DNA from: an uncultured Caulobacteraceae bacterium | Lineage (GTDB): Bacteria; Pseudomonadota; Alphaproteobacteria; Caulobacterales; Caulobacteraceae | DNA length: 50,529 nt | Assembly (NCBI GenBank): GCA_903929535.1 | Contig: CAIYVC010000130.1 | Span: 1-50,529 of the forward strand | Direction: 5' to 3' | In this document: positions 1-8,433 of the stretch, piece after piece | Position numbering within the stretch: position 1 is the stretch's first letter | How the letters are laid out: each line of letters begins with the position of its first letter | Program-made: the position numbers and the translations under genes | Notes under the pieces: model-generated | What the model saw: the letters and a program-made list of their open reading frames with translations, nothing else | What the model was told of the DNA's origin: nothing | Databases searched by the model: none

Positions 1-92
1 ATCAGGATGCCGAAGCCCATCAGATTGATGAAAACGACCGCCAGCAGCACGAGCGTGGCGGCCCGGCCGGGCGGAGGGGCCTCGACCGACAT
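1..92 (-). CDS. MFS transporter, N-terminal fragment (runs off the window)
   Basis: Reading leftward from an ATG at 92, thirty codons are visible before the window ends. A short polar, proline-rich N-terminus is followed by a hydrophobic helix containing VVFINLMGFGIL. That helix is typical of the first transmembrane segment of major facilitator drug exporters of the TetA/Bcr type, where a similar motif precedes the first periplasmic loop. The gene begins 8 bases beyond the infC stop on the same strand, so it may be co-transcribed with infC. Substrate cannot be judged. The family call rests on one helix and could be another polytopic membrane protein. Confidence 0.55.
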   Translation of the reverse strand, partial: MSVEAPPPGRAATLVLLAVVFINLMGFGIL

Positions 93-100
93 CCTCTGTT

Positions 101-634
101 TTAGCGGGGCGCCAGGATCATGATCATCTGGCGGCCTTCCATGCGCGGCTCGTACTCGACCTTGGCCACCGGGTCGAAGTCGCTTTTGACCTGCATCAGC
201 AGCTTCATGCCCAGCTCCGGGTGGGCCATCTCGCGGCCACGGAAGCGCAGGGTCACCTTGACCTTGTCGCCCTCCTCGAAGAAGCGGTGCATCGCCTTGG
301 CCTTCACCTCATAGTCGTGGGTGTCGATGTTGGGCCGCAGCTTGATCTCTTTGATTTCGACCGTCTTTTGACGCTTGCGCGCCTCGTTCTTCTTTTTCTG
401 CTCCTGGAACTTGTACTTGCCGTAGTCCAGGATCTTGCAGACGGGCGGATCGGAGTTGGGGGAGATTTCCACCAGGTCCATGCCCACTTCTTCCGCGGCT
501 TCGATCGCTGATGTGATCGGCATAATCCCTTGCTTCTCGCCGTTTTGGTCGATCAGCAGCACCTTTTGGGCGCGGATTTCATCGTTGATGCGGGGTCCAT
601 CTTTGGACGGGGGTGCGGGCATAGGACGGCGAAT
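101..634 (-). CDS. infC: Translation initiation factor IF-3, probable AUU start
   Basis: IF-3 binds the 30S subunit, keeps it apart from 50S and proofreads the initiator tRNA-start codon match. The protein shows the N-terminal domain with GPRINDEIR and VLLIDQNGE, a basic linker rich in Lys/Arg ([14 protein letters not shown]), and the C-terminal domain with [17 protein letters not shown] and [15 protein letters not shown]. An ATG at 622 is available, but four codons upstream lies ATT at 634-632. Starting there gives (M)[16 protein letters not shown], which resembles the RRPM-type N-terminus I recall for alphaproteobacterial IF-3. A GGAG sits 9 bases before the ATT but 21 bases before the ATG. 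An AUU start is the known hallmark of infC and allows IF-3 to repress its own translation. From ATT the protein is 177 residues. Family certain; start fairly sure. Confidence 0.96.
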   Translation of the reverse strand: MRRPMPAPPSKDGPRINDEIRAQKVLLIDQNGEKQGIMPITSAIEAAEEVGMDLVEISPNSDPPVCKILDYGKYKFQEQKKKNEARKRQKTVEIKEIKLRPNIDTHDYEVKAKAMHRFFEEGDKVKVTLRFRGREMAHPELGMKLLMQVKSDFDPVAKVEYEPRMEGRQMIMILAPR

Positions 635-650
635 AGGCGTAAACTCCGGG
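632..650 (-). promoter_or_regulatory. infC ribosome binding site and AUU start codon
   Basis: On the minus strand a CCCGGAG Shine-Dalgarno (GGAG at 647-644) is followed after 9 bases by ATT at 634-632. The ATT is in frame with infC. The in-frame ATG at 622 has no purine-rich element at a normal distance. In Escherichia coli the AUU codon of infC is the target of IF-3 autoregulation; the same control is inferred here. Confidence 0.7.
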
Positions 651-739
651 AGGCTAATTACACAAAGAGGCGCGCGGGTCGCAGAGGTGCGAACCGATCA
701 CACGCCACACACGATATATGAACAAGGGGCGATGCGCTA

Positions 740-1738
740 TCAAGCGGCGCCGATGATCCGATCCACCGCTTTCGTCACCTCATCGACCGAAAGATCGGCG
801 AGGTCATCCCGCTGCAACACCCGCACCCCTGCCGAGCGCGGCGCGCACAGGGCCGGATCGGAATCAGCGGAGAACAGCACCAGGGTCGGCGCCCCGGCGA
901 AGGCGGCCAGATAGGTCGGTCCGGTGTCGTTGCCGACAGTCAAGACGGCGCCCGCGCCCAGCGCGGCCAGCTCGATCATCTTGGTCCGTCCCGTCAGGGC
1001 CAGGCTGGAGGGCGCTTCGCGGACGATGGCTTCCGCCAGGGCGATTTCCTGTCCGCCACCGATCACCACCGGAGTGACCCCTCGGGCTTCGAGCGCCTTG
1101 GCCAGGGCGATGAAGTTGCGCAGCGGCCAGCGTTTCCCGGGACGGCCGGGCGAGGCCCCCGGCGCCAGCAGGGCGTAGCGGTCGGGCATGGTGAAACGCT
1201 TGGCCAGGGGAGGGTTTTCGCGGGCGGCCGCCTCGATGGCCCAGGACAGGTCCGGCCCGGGCGCCCGGCCTTCCGGCAGCGGCGTCACCACTCCGGTTCC
1301 AGCCAGCTGATCCCACAGGCGGTCGAGGGTCTGCATCAAGTCGCGGCGCGGATTGGCGTGGTGGTGCGAGGCGCCGGGGGTGATCCCCGACCATTCGGGG
1401 AAATTGGGCGCGAAGGCGTAGTAGTAGTTCCGGCTGCGCGACGACGTCTGCAGATCATAGACCCTCTCGTAGCGGCCCATCCGCAGGCGCAGGATCATGC
1501 GCAACATGGCCAGCACGCCGCTGGGCCTGCCGTCGGCGTCGATCGCGTCGAAATAGCCGCTGGCCCTGGCCAGCTCGGCATAGGTGGGGGTGGTGAGTAG
1601 GGTGATCTTCGCGGAGGGATGGGCCCGGCGGATTTCGGCCATGGCGCGCATGGCCTGAACGAAGTCGCCCAGGGCGCCGAGCTTGATCACTAGTATCCGG
1701 CGATAGGCGTCCAGGGGCTTGATTGGCGCGCCACTCAA
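740..1738 (-). CDS. Glycosyltransferase family 9 (heptosyltransferase-like)
   Basis: This 332-residue protein resembles ADP-heptose:LPS heptosyltransferases, which add sugars to the lipopolysaccharide inner core on the cytoplasmic face of the inner membrane. The N-terminus RILVIKLGALGDFVQAM is the usual first strand and loop of GT9. The C-terminal half shows LLAPGASPGRPGKRWP and then VGNDTGPTYLAAFAGAPTLVLF, the nucleotide-sugar binding region. The start is a TTG at 1738-1736 inside a TTGA that also carries the stop of the upstream glycosyltransferase, with GGAGGGG just before it, so the two genes are translationally coupled. The frame stays open far upstream, but that part is antisense-like arginine-rich noise. 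The donor sugar is not known from sequence. Confidence 0.88.
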   Translation of the reverse strand: MSGAPIKPLDAYRRILVIKLGALGDFVQAMRAMAEIRRAHPSAKITLLTTPTYAELARASGYFDAIDADGRPSGVLAMLRMILRLRMGRYERVYDLQTSSRSRNYYYAFAPNFPEWSGITPGASHHHANPRRDLMQTLDRLWDQLAGTGVVTPLPEGRAPGPDLSWAIEAAARENPPLAKRFTMPDRYALLAPGASPGRPGKRWPLRNFIALAKALEARGVTPVVIGGGQEIALAEAIVREAPSSLALTGRTKMIELAALGAGAVLTVGNDTGPTYLAAFAGAPTLVLFSADSDPALCAPRSAGVRVLQRDDLADLSVDEVTKAVDRIIGAA

Positions 1739-2889
1739 AGCCGCCCCTCCAGCACCTCGGCGTAGACCTTGAGCGTGGCGGCGGCCATGACGTCGACCGA
1801 GTAGAGACGACGCACCCGTTGCATGGCGGCTTCGCCCATGGCGGCGCGGCGCTCGGGCCCGGCGGCGAGCGCCTGCCCCAGGGCTTCGGTCCAGGCGGCG
1901 GCGTCGCCGGGCTTGGCCAGCCAGCCGGTTTCGCCAGGGGCGACGGTCTCGCGAGTGGCGCCGTGGTCGGCGGCGATCACTGGCCGGCCCATGGCCTGGG
2001 GCTCCACGGCGGTGCGGCCGAAGGCTTCCGGGTCCAGCGAGGGGGCGATGGCGATGTCGGCGAGCAGATAGGCGGCGGGCATGTCGGCGCAATGGCCGAC
2101 GATCCGCACATTGTCCTCCAGCCCCTTGGCGCGCACGGCCGCCTCCAGTTCAGCCAGATAGTTGACGCGGCCCTGGCTGTCGCCGGCCAGGATCAGCAGG
2201 AAGCCGTTTTCGCCCTCCGCCTTCAGCCGCCCGGCGGCCTCGATGGCCAGGGTCTGGCCCTTCCAGCGGGTGAGACGGCCGGCGAGCAGGATCTTCACCC
2301 GGTGATCGGTGGGCTCCAGCTTCCAGGACTGACGCAGGGCGTCCAGCCGTTCAAGTGCTACGGCGGCAGGATCGAAACGGTGGATATCGACGCCGCGCGG
2401 GACGGCGATGACCTTGTCTGGGTCCACGCCGTGCTGGGCGATGACGTGCTGGCGCGTGTATTCGGAGTTGGCGATGACCACCTTCCCGCGGGTCATCACC
2501 CCATTGTACCAGCGCTTCAGCGCCGAGCGGGCGTTGTAGACCCCGTGATAGGTGGCGATCAGGGGCGCCCCGGTGGCCTTGGCGGCCCATAGGGCGCTGA
2601 ACGCCGGCGCCCGCGAGCGCACATGCACCAGGCTGACCTTGTGGCGCCTGATCAGCCAAGCCAGCCGCACGGCGTTGCCGATCATCACCAGGGGATTCTT
2701 CGAGTGGACCGGCATCCGCTTCAGGTGCTGAAGGCCGCCTTCCATCCGCCCGCCCATGGAGGCGACGAGGGCGCGGCCGCCTTCCGCCTGCACGGCGGCG
2801 GCGATGTCCAGCGTGGTCTGTTCGGCGCCGCCGGTTTCGAGCCGGGGCACAACCTGCAGCAGGGTGAAATTGGAGGGTAGGGCGTTCAA
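1735..2889 (-). CDS. Glycosyltransferase family 4
   Basis: A GT-B fold retaining glycosyltransferase of about 384 residues. The N-terminal acceptor domain has LLQVVPRLETGGAEQTT, the usual GGAE loop of GT4 enzymes. VPRGVDIHRFDP precedes the donor domain. The donor domain has ILLAGRLTRWKGQ and, near residue 300, EAFGRTAVEPQAMGRPVIA, the EX7E motif that binds the nucleotide sugar. HVRSRAPAFSA and TYHGVYN resemble LPS-core or capsule transferases of Caulobacterales. No ATG fits the conserved N-terminus; a TTG at 2889 giving (M)NALPSNFTLLQ is the most likely start, though its ribosome site is weak. The stop overlaps the start of the GT9 gene. Both probably act on the same surface glycan. Confidence 0.87.
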   Translation of the reverse strand: MNALPSNFTLLQVVPRLETGGAEQTTLDIAAAVQAEGGRALVASMGGRMEGGLQHLKRMPVHSKNPLVMIGNAVRLAWLIRRHKVSLVHVRSRAPAFSALWAAKATGAPLIATYHGVYNARSALKRWYNGVMTRGKVVIANSEYTRQHVIAQHGVDPDKVIAVPRGVDIHRFDPAAVALERLDALRQSWKLEPTDHRVKILLAGRLTRWKGQTLAIEAAGRLKAEGENGFLLILAGDSQGRVNYLAELEAAVRAKGLEDNVRIVGHCADMPAAYLLADIAIAPSLDPEAFGRTAVEPQAMGRPVIAADHGATRETVAPGETGWLAKPGDAAAWTEALGQALAAGPERRAAMGEAAMQRVRRLYSVDVMAAATLKVYAEVLEGRL

Positions 2890-2961
2890 GCCGGTTTCCG
2901 CAGAGGCTCTGGGGGGATAAGCCACTGGCAGTCTAGTTAGCCGATAGAAGGCCGTCGCGCC

Positions 2962-3690
2962 ATGAGTGAAACCAGCGGCGCGCTCGCACGCCCAGACGGC
3001 GGGCAGCTGGCTTGGCGGCGCACGGCGGGCGCCGGGCCGACAGTGGTCTGGCTGGGCGGTTTCGGCTCCGACATGACCGGAACCAAGGCTCAGGCCCTGG
3101 CCGATTGGGCCGAGCGGCGGGGCCACGACTACCTTCGCTTCGACTATTCGGGTCACGGCGCTTCGTCGGGGAATTTCCTTCAGGGCAGCATCACCCGCTG
3201 GCGGGCCGACGTCCTGGCGGTGATCGACGAGATGACGCAGGGGCCGCTGGTGCTGGTGGGCTCTTCCATGGGCGGCTGGCTGTCGGTCCTGGCGGCGGTG
3301 GCGCGCCCCGAACGGATCGGCGGCATGGTTCTGATCGCCCCGGCGCCGGACTTCACCGAGGCCCTGGTCAAACCGAACCTGTCGCCGGAAGCGGCGCGAT
3401 CCCTTGCCCGCGATGGCGTCTTCGAAGGCGCCGGCGTTCCGATCACCCGTCTGCTGCTAGAGGACGGCGCCCGCTGGTCGGTGCTGCCGGGGCCGCTGGG
3501 CGTCCAGGCGCCGGTGCGCATTCTGCAGGGCGGCCGGGACGACGCGGTGCCCTGGACCCATGCGCAGGAGCTGGTGAAGGCGCTGGCCGGGGAGGACGTG
3601 GTCTTCACCCTGATCAAGGACGGCGACCACCGCCTGTCGCGACCTCAGGATCTCGAGCGCATCATCGCTGCGGTGGAAGAGCTGACCTAG
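2962..3690 (+). CDS. Alpha/beta hydrolase (ABHD10-like esterase)
   Basis: A compact 242-residue alpha/beta hydrolase with no signal peptide, hence cytoplasmic. The oxyanion region is VVWLGGFGSDMTGTKA. The cap-free core has RFDYSGHGASSG, the nucleophile elbow is VGSSMGGW (Ser), the acid is in ILQGGRDDAVPW (Asp), and the catalytic His is in KDGDHRLSRP near the C-terminus. All three triad residues are present. The layout is like that of mitochondrial ABHD10 and its alphaproteobacterial relatives, which cleave thioesters or acyl esters. The gene is divergent from the GT4 gene and convergent with the metallophosphoesterase, so it is probably transcribed alone. Physiological substrate unknown. Confidence 0.88.
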   Translation: MSETSGALARPDGGQLAWRRTAGAGPTVVWLGGFGSDMTGTKAQALADWAERRGHDYLRFDYSGHGASSGNFLQGSITRWRADVLAVIDEMTQGPLVLVGSSMGGWLSVLAAVARPERIGGMVLIAPAPDFTEALVKPNLSPEAARSLARDGVFEGAGVPITRLLLEDGARWSVLPGPLGVQAPVRILQGGRDDAVPWTHAQELVKALAGEDVVFTLIKDGDHRLSRPQDLERIIAAVEELT

Positions 3691-3703
3691 CCGGCTAAGG
3701 CCT

Positions 3704-5113
3704 CTAACCCGCTCTGGCCGCCTTGACCTGCTGGATGTCGCAGGACGAGACCTTGCCCTGGGCGGTGCAGTGGTTGACCACCTTGCCGTTGACGTCGTGG
3801 ACCAGCACGGTCCAGGCCTCCTTGCCGGTGCGCTCCATGGTCATGAAGCCGAAGCCATCGACCCAGTTGCTGAAGGACGCGGCCACGGCGCCGGGCGCGA
3901 CGTTGAGCTCGGCGGGCATGGAGGCGGGCAGGGGCACGATGTCCTCCAGGGTGCCCGAGAAGCCGGCGACGAACTGGGAGGGGTGGCTGGTGGAGAAGCT
4001 CAGCTGTTCCCACACATGGACATGGCCGGCCAGTAGCAGCTTGACCGAGCCCGGCACGTACCAGGGGTTGCCTGCGCCGAACACCGACAGCAGGCCGGGA
4101 TTGCCGCCGAAATATCTGACGTCCTTGCCGTTCTGCTCGGCGGCGAGCGCTAGGATCGGGTGGTGTTCCACCATGATCGAATAGGGGGTCTTAGCGGCCA
4201 GGGCGGAGAACTTGACGTACATGTCCTTGTATTCGGCCCCGATGTGGCTGGCGGGATCGACGTCCTTGTTGGGGGTGTTGGAGGAGTCCAGCACGATCAG
4301 CTGAGCCCCGTTGCCCAGCGGCACGGCGTAAGGATCGTCGTAGTCGCCGACGCCGTCATTGGCCGCGTCGATGCAGTCGCGGCCCGCCTTCAGGGCGCGC
4401 GGCTCGACGATCCGCCACCAGCCTTGGCCGCCTCGGTTGCAGCTCTCGTGATTGCCCCGTGCGGCGGCCCAGGGCGCGGCGGCCAGCAGCGGCGCGGCGG
4501 GGGCGAAGAAGTCGGCGTTCCACGCATCCCAACCGTAACCCCAGACGCTGCCCGCGCAGCCCGCGTTGCCGGCGGGGCAAGGGTTCTCGCGATAGAGGTA
4601 GTCGCCCACGTGGATGACAAGGTCCGGCTTGAAGGCGGCGGCCGCCGCGGCGACCCTGCCGAAGGGGTATTCGTTCACGTCGTTGCAAGCCTGGGCGGCG
4701 TTGTCGGCGGTCTTGATGCGGCAGCCGGTGTCGCCGATCACGACGATACGCTTGGGGTCGGACACGGGCGCGGGCAGGGGGTGGCTGCCGACGGCGGCCT
4801 TGCGCACTCCGCGCGGCAGGGCGGCTTCGCATACGGTGACGGGGAATTCCGACGGTTTGGTCTCCGCCGGGGTCGAGCGGGTCGGCCGCAGCGGCAGGGT
4901 TCCCGGCGCGGCGCGCACAGTCATTGGCAAGGCCTTGCCGTCGGCCTGGATGGCGGGGCAGGCGGCGTCGGTTGTGACCACGCGGGCCTGGGCCGCGCCG
5001 TTGTCGCCCAGCACGACAAAGGCGGATTGGATGGGGTCGTCAGCCGCAAAAGCCAGACCGGAGGCGGCCAGCGCCAGGGCCGCCGTGAATGTCGCGATCA
5101 GTCTGCTGTTCAC
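3704..5113 (-). CDS. Secreted metallophosphoesterase
   Basis: The 469-residue protein begins with a clear Sec signal peptide (positive start, hydrophobic stretch, cleavage after AFA near residue 23), so it is exported to the periplasm or beyond. After an N-terminal domain of about 100 residues comes a calcineurin-like phosphoesterase domain. Its metal motifs are IGDTG near 127, GDYLYRE near 170, GNHES near 220, EHHP near 316 and GHVHVWEQ near 363. All five dinuclear-metal motifs are intact, so it should be active as a phosphatase or phosphodiesterase. Several cysteines suggest disulphides. The start is a GTG at 5113 with a G-rich stretch before it. It stands alone between convergent and tandem neighbours. 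The substrate is not evident. Confidence 0.9.
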   Translation of the reverse strand: MNSRLIATFTAALALAASGLAFAADDPIQSAFVVLGDNGAAQARVVTTDAACPAIQADGKALPMTVRAAPGTLPLRPTRSTPAETKPSEFPVTVCEAALPRGVRKAAVGSHPLPAPVSDPKRIVVIGDTGCRIKTADNAAQACNDVNEYPFGRVAAAAAAFKPDLVIHVGDYLYRENPCPAGNAGCAGSVWGYGWDAWNADFFAPAAPLLAAAPWAAARGNHESCNRGGQGWWRIVEPRALKAGRDCIDAANDGVGDYDDPYAVPLGNGAQLIVLDSSNTPNKDVDPASHIGAEYKDMYVKFSALAAKTPYSIMVEHHPILALAAEQNGKDVRYFGGNPGLLSVFGAGNPWYVPGSVKLLLAGHVHVWEQLSFSTSHPSQFVAGFSGTLEDIVPLPASMPAELNVAPGAVAASFSNWVDGFGFMTMERTGKEAWTVLVHDVNGKVVNHCTAQGKVSSCDIQQVKAARAG

Positions 5114-5187
5114 CGTTGCCGCCCCTGCCGTTTGTCCGCTCAGTTATGCGCTTACCGCCAAGCCGCGCAACATGGGTGCGCGCCTTG

Positions 5188-6075
5188 TCAGTTCGATGAC
5201 GATTTGAGGCCGTTCGCCTGTTCCTGCGCCAGAATGGCGGCCAGCCCCTCGCGATAGGTGCGATAGGCCGGAAACCAGTCGAGCTCGGCCTTGGCGCGGG
5301 CGTTGGAGACGCGTTTGCACTCCTCGTAGAAGCGCTGGGCGGCGGGTGTCAGAGCGGCGGCGTCGAACGGTTCTTCCGGGGGCGGATCAATGCCCAGCAG
5401 ACCGGCGGCGTAGGCGGTGACCTCGGCGGCGGAGGCGGGCTCGTCGTCGCAGAGGTTGTAGATCCCCGCGGCGCGGGGGCGGGCGATGGAGGCCTCCAGA
5501 CCGGAAGCCAGATCCTCAACATGGATGCGCGAGAAGACGTGACCGGGCTTGACCAGGCGGCGCGCGGTCCCCCGGCGCAGCCGGTCGAAGGGCGAGCGGC
5601 CGGGGCCGTAGATGCCGGGCAGGCGGAAGGCGGTGACGGTCAGCCCCATGCCGCGGCCGATCTGGCGCCAGTCGCGTTCAGCGGCTACGCGGCGCGCGCC
5701 TTCCACCGAATGCGCGTTGAGCGCGCTGGTCTCCGACACCCAGCGGCCCTCGCGGTCACCGTAGACTCCGGTTGTCGACAGATAGCCGATCCAGTCGGGA
5801 AAGGCGCCGGAGGCGGCGATAGCGGGCGCCAGGGCGGCCAGGCCGGGGCAGCCGCGCTCGCCGGGAGGCGCGGTCACCAGGATGGCGCGGGCCTGCGCGG
5901 CGGCGTTCGCCAGGGCGGACTCGTCGGCGGGGTCGACAGGCGTCACGCCGAGCGCCAGCGCGTCTTGCCGATCCTCGGTTCTGCGCACCGTCGCCGATAC
6001 GCTCCAGCCCTTGGCCATCAGGCGCCGGGCGAGGGCCTTGCCGCTGTAGCCGAAGCCGAAGACCAGTAGGTTCAA
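5188..6075 (-). CDS. NAD(P)-binding epimerase-like protein (extended SDR)
   Basis: The 295-residue protein opens with LLVFGFGYSGKALA, a Rossmann GxGxxG loop. It continues with YLSTTGVYGDREGRWVSE, where Ser and Tyr of the SDR active site are visible but the usual YxxxK lysine is not in the standard position. FRLPGIYGPGR and IHVEDLA follow, both typical of the YeeZ/NAD-dependent epimerase branch. A TTG at 6075 is the start; it lies 7 bases after the galU stop, so the two are probably one transcript. Substrate is unknown; nearby galU hints at a nucleotide sugar, but YeeZ-like proteins are not proven epimerases. Confidence 0.82.
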   Translation of the reverse strand: MNLLVFGFGYSGKALARRLMAKGWSVSATVRRTEDRQDALALGVTPVDPADESALANAAAQARAILVTAPPGERGCPGLAALAPAIAASGAFPDWIGYLSTTGVYGDREGRWVSETSALNAHSVEGARRVAAERDWRQIGRGMGLTVTAFRLPGIYGPGRSPFDRLRRGTARRLVKPGHVFSRIHVEDLASGLEASIARPRAAGIYNLCDDEPASAAEVTAYAAGLLGIDPPPEEPFDAAALTPAAQRFYEECKRVSNARAKAELDWFPAYRTYREGLAAILAQEQANGLKSSSN

Positions 6076-6082
6076 GGCGGGG

Positions 6083-6949
6083 CTATTTCAGAAGGTCGAG
6101 CAGCGCGTCCCGCACCGGACCGAGATCGTCCCGTTGCAGGGCCATGGCGACGTTGGCGCGCAGCAGCCCAAGCTTGTCGCCGCAGTCATAGGTGACGCCC
6201 TCGTACTCCAGGGCGTGGAAGTCCTGGGTCTTCATCAGCCGGGCCATGGCGTCGGTCAGCTGGATTTCGTTGCCGGCGCCGCGTTCCTGATCGGCCAGGA
6301 TGGCGAAGATCTCGGGTTGCAGGACATAGCGGCCGGAGATGGACAGGTTGGACGGCTCTGTCCCCTTGGGCGGCTTCTCGACCATGCCGGTCATCTTGTT
6401 ACGGCGGCCAGTGGCGCTTTCCAGGGCGACAACCCCGTACTTGTGCGCCTCGCCTTCGGGGCAGGCCTCCACCACGATGATATTGCCGCCGACCGCCTGA
6501 TAGGCGTCGATGGCTTGGCGCAGGGGAGAGACCGGGCCGGTCATCAGCACGTCGGGCAGCATCACAGCGAAGGGCTCGTCGCCGACGATGTCGCGGGCGC
6601 ACCAGACGGCGTGGCCCAGGCCGTGCGGTTGCATCTGGCGCACGAAGGACATCTCGCCGGGCCGCGGCAGCTCGCCGACGATCTCCGCCAGAAGCGAGGT
6701 CTTGCCCTTGGCCTGGAGCTGGGCCTCCAACTCGATGTGGTGATCGAAATAGTCCTCGATGGCGCCCTTGCCGCGCCCGGTGACGAAGACGAAGTGCTCG
6801 ATCCCCGCCGCCCGGCCCTCGGCCACGACGTAGGACAGGATCGGCCGGTCGACCACGTTGAGCAGCTCCTTGGGCACGATCTTGGAGCCCGGCAGGACGC
6901 GGGTGCCCAGACCGGCGACAGGCAGGACGGCTTTGCGGACGGGTTTCAT
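6083..6949 (-). CDS. galU: UTP-glucose-1-phosphate uridylyltransferase
   Basis: GalU makes UDP-glucose from UTP and glucose-1-phosphate in the cytoplasm. The 288-residue length is normal. The nucleotidyltransferase signature KAVLPVAGLGTRVLPGSK is at the N-terminus, with PKELLNVVDRP after it, FVRQMQPHGLGHAVWCA in the middle, and VEKPPKGTEPSNLSISGRYVL near residue 190. The sugar-binding Glu-Lys pair of this last motif is present. The ATG at 6949 has GGAGA about 9 bases upstream. UDP-glucose from this enzyme is the substrate of the UDP-glucose dehydrogenase encoded 3.6 kb downstream. The epimerase-like gene follows after 7 bases. Confidence 0.96.
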   Translation of the reverse strand: MKPVRKAVLPVAGLGTRVLPGSKIVPKELLNVVDRPILSYVVAEGRAAGIEHFVFVTGRGKGAIEDYFDHHIELEAQLQAKGKTSLLAEIVGELPRPGEMSFVRQMQPHGLGHAVWCARDIVGDEPFAVMLPDVLMTGPVSPLRQAIDAYQAVGGNIIVVEACPEGEAHKYGVVALESATGRRNKMTGMVEKPPKGTEPSNLSISGRYVLQPEIFAILADQERGAGNEIQLTDAMARLMKTQDFHALEYEGVTYDCGDKLGLLRANVAMALQRDDLGPVRDALLDLLK

Positions 6950-7077
6950 GCGGACGGCGTCTCCGTGATCGGGGTCTAGTTAGTGGAAGCGGGGCGATCC
7001 GGCTAGCGGGGTGCTTTGTGCGGTAACGATTGGGGATTAGAAGAGGTGCAGCGACACAGGCCCAGAGACGAATCCGC

Positions 7078-8430
7078 ATGAGCAAACGCTCCTATTTCGG
7101 CACCGACGGCATCCGCGGCCCGGCCAACAAGCATCCCATGACGGCGGAAGTCGCCCTGCGGGTGGGGTTGGCGGCGGGCAGGCTGTTCCGCTCGGGCGGC
7201 GAGCGGCGCCATCTGGTGGTGATCGGCAAGGACACGCGCCTGTCCGGCTACATGATCGAGCCGGCCCTGGTGGCGGGCTTCACCAGCGTCGGCATGGACG
7301 TGCGCCTGTTTGGGCCCTTGCCGACCCCGGCCGTGGCGATGATGACCCGATCGATGCGCGCGGACCTCGGAGTGATGATCTCCGCCTCGCACAACTCCTT
7401 CGAGGACAACGGCATCAAGCTGTTCGGCCCGGACGGCTACAAGCTGTCCGACACCCGCGAGCTGGAGATCGAGGCGCACATGGACGAGGGCCTGCAGGAG
7501 AGCCTGGCGGCTCCGCGCGAGCTCGGCCGGGTGGTGCGGATAGACGACGCACAGGCCCGCTACGTGGAAATTCTCAAGGCCACCTTCCCGCGCCACCTGA
7601 GCCTGACCGGCCTCAGGGTCGTGATCGATTGCGCCAATGGCGCCGCCTACAAGGTCGCGCCCACCGCCCTCTATGAGCTGGGCGCGGAGGTGATCGAGGT
7701 CGGGGTCAGCCCCAACGGCATGAACATCAACGAGGACTGCGGCTCGACCCATCCCAAGGCGATGGCCGCGGCGGTCAAGGAATACCGCGCCGATATCGGC
7801 ATCGCGCTGGACGGCGACGCGGACCGGCTGGTGATCTGCGACGAGAAGGGCGCGGTGGTCGACGGCGATCAGATCATGGCCATCATCGCCAAGTCCTGGG
7901 CCGACAGCGGGCGGCTCAGCGGCGGCGGGGTGGTCGCCACGGTGATGTCCAACCTCGGTCTGGAGCGGTTCCTGGGCAAGATGGACCTGAAGCTGGAGCG
8001 GACCCAGGTCGGCGACCGCTATGTGATGGAGAAGATGCGTTCGGGCGGCTTCAACCTGGGCGGCGAACAGTCGGGCCATGTGATCCTGTCGGACGTGTCC
8101 ACCACCGGCGACGGCATGATCGCGGCGCTGCAGGTGCTGGCGGTGATGGTCAAGAGCGGCAAGCCGATGAGCACCTTGGCGCGTCAGTTCGAGCCGGTGC
8201 CGCAGAAGCTGGAGAACGTCCGCTTTTCGGGCGGCAAGCCGTTGGAGCAGGCCGAGGTCAAGAAGGCGATCGCCGACGCTGAGGCTATGCTGAAGGGCTC
8301 AGGGCGGCTGGTGATCCGCGCCTCGGGCACCGAACCCCTGATCCGCATCATGGCCGAAGGCGACGACGAAGCGGTGGTCGGCAAGCTGGTCAAGGAACTG
8401 GTCGGGGTAGTCAAGAAGGCCGCGGGCTAA
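7078..8430 (+). CDS. glmM: Phosphoglucosamine mutase
   Basis: GlmM converts glucosamine-6-phosphate to glucosamine-1-phosphate, the route to UDP-GlcNAc for peptidoglycan and LPS. From the ATG at 7078 the protein has 450 residues, the family norm. It shows FGTDGIRG at the N-terminus, the phosphoserine loop [15 protein letters not shown] near residue 100, the magnesium loop LDGDADR near 240, the sugar loop GGEQSGH near 325 and the phosphate-binding [14 protein letters not shown] near the C-terminus. The upstream in-frame extension lacks the conserved start. The TPR/GT9 gene follows after only 3 bases. Confidence 0.97.
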   Translation: MSKRSYFGTDGIRGPANKHPMTAEVALRVGLAAGRLFRSGGERRHLVVIGKDTRLSGYMIEPALVAGFTSVGMDVRLFGPLPTPAVAMMTRSMRADLGVMISASHNSFEDNGIKLFGPDGYKLSDTRELEIEAHMDEGLQESLAAPRELGRVVRIDDAQARYVEILKATFPRHLSLTGLRVVIDCANGAAYKVAPTALYELGAEVIEVGVSPNGMNINEDCGSTHPKAMAAAVKEYRADIGIALDGDADRLVICDEKGAVVDGDQIMAIIAKSWADSGRLSGGGVVATVMSNLGLERFLGKMDLKLERTQVGDRYVMEKMRSGGFNLGGEQSGHVILSDVSTTGDGMIAALQVLAVMVKSGKPMSTLARQFEPVPQKLENVRFSGGKPLEQAEVKKAIADAEAMLKGSGRLVIRASGTEPLIRIMAEGDDEAVVGKLVKELVGVVKKAAG

Positions 8431-8433
8431 GAG

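Noticed and set aside
623-739. tRNA or small RNA between infC and the GT9 gene
   Set aside because: No cloverleaf or strong stem-loop with a T-run could be found on either strand; it more likely holds the infC promoter and leader.
1739-2092. 118-codon extension of the GT9 gene
   Set aside because: The extension is Arg/His-rich and lies inside the GT4 gene in another frame; the GT9 fold begins at the TTG at 1738.
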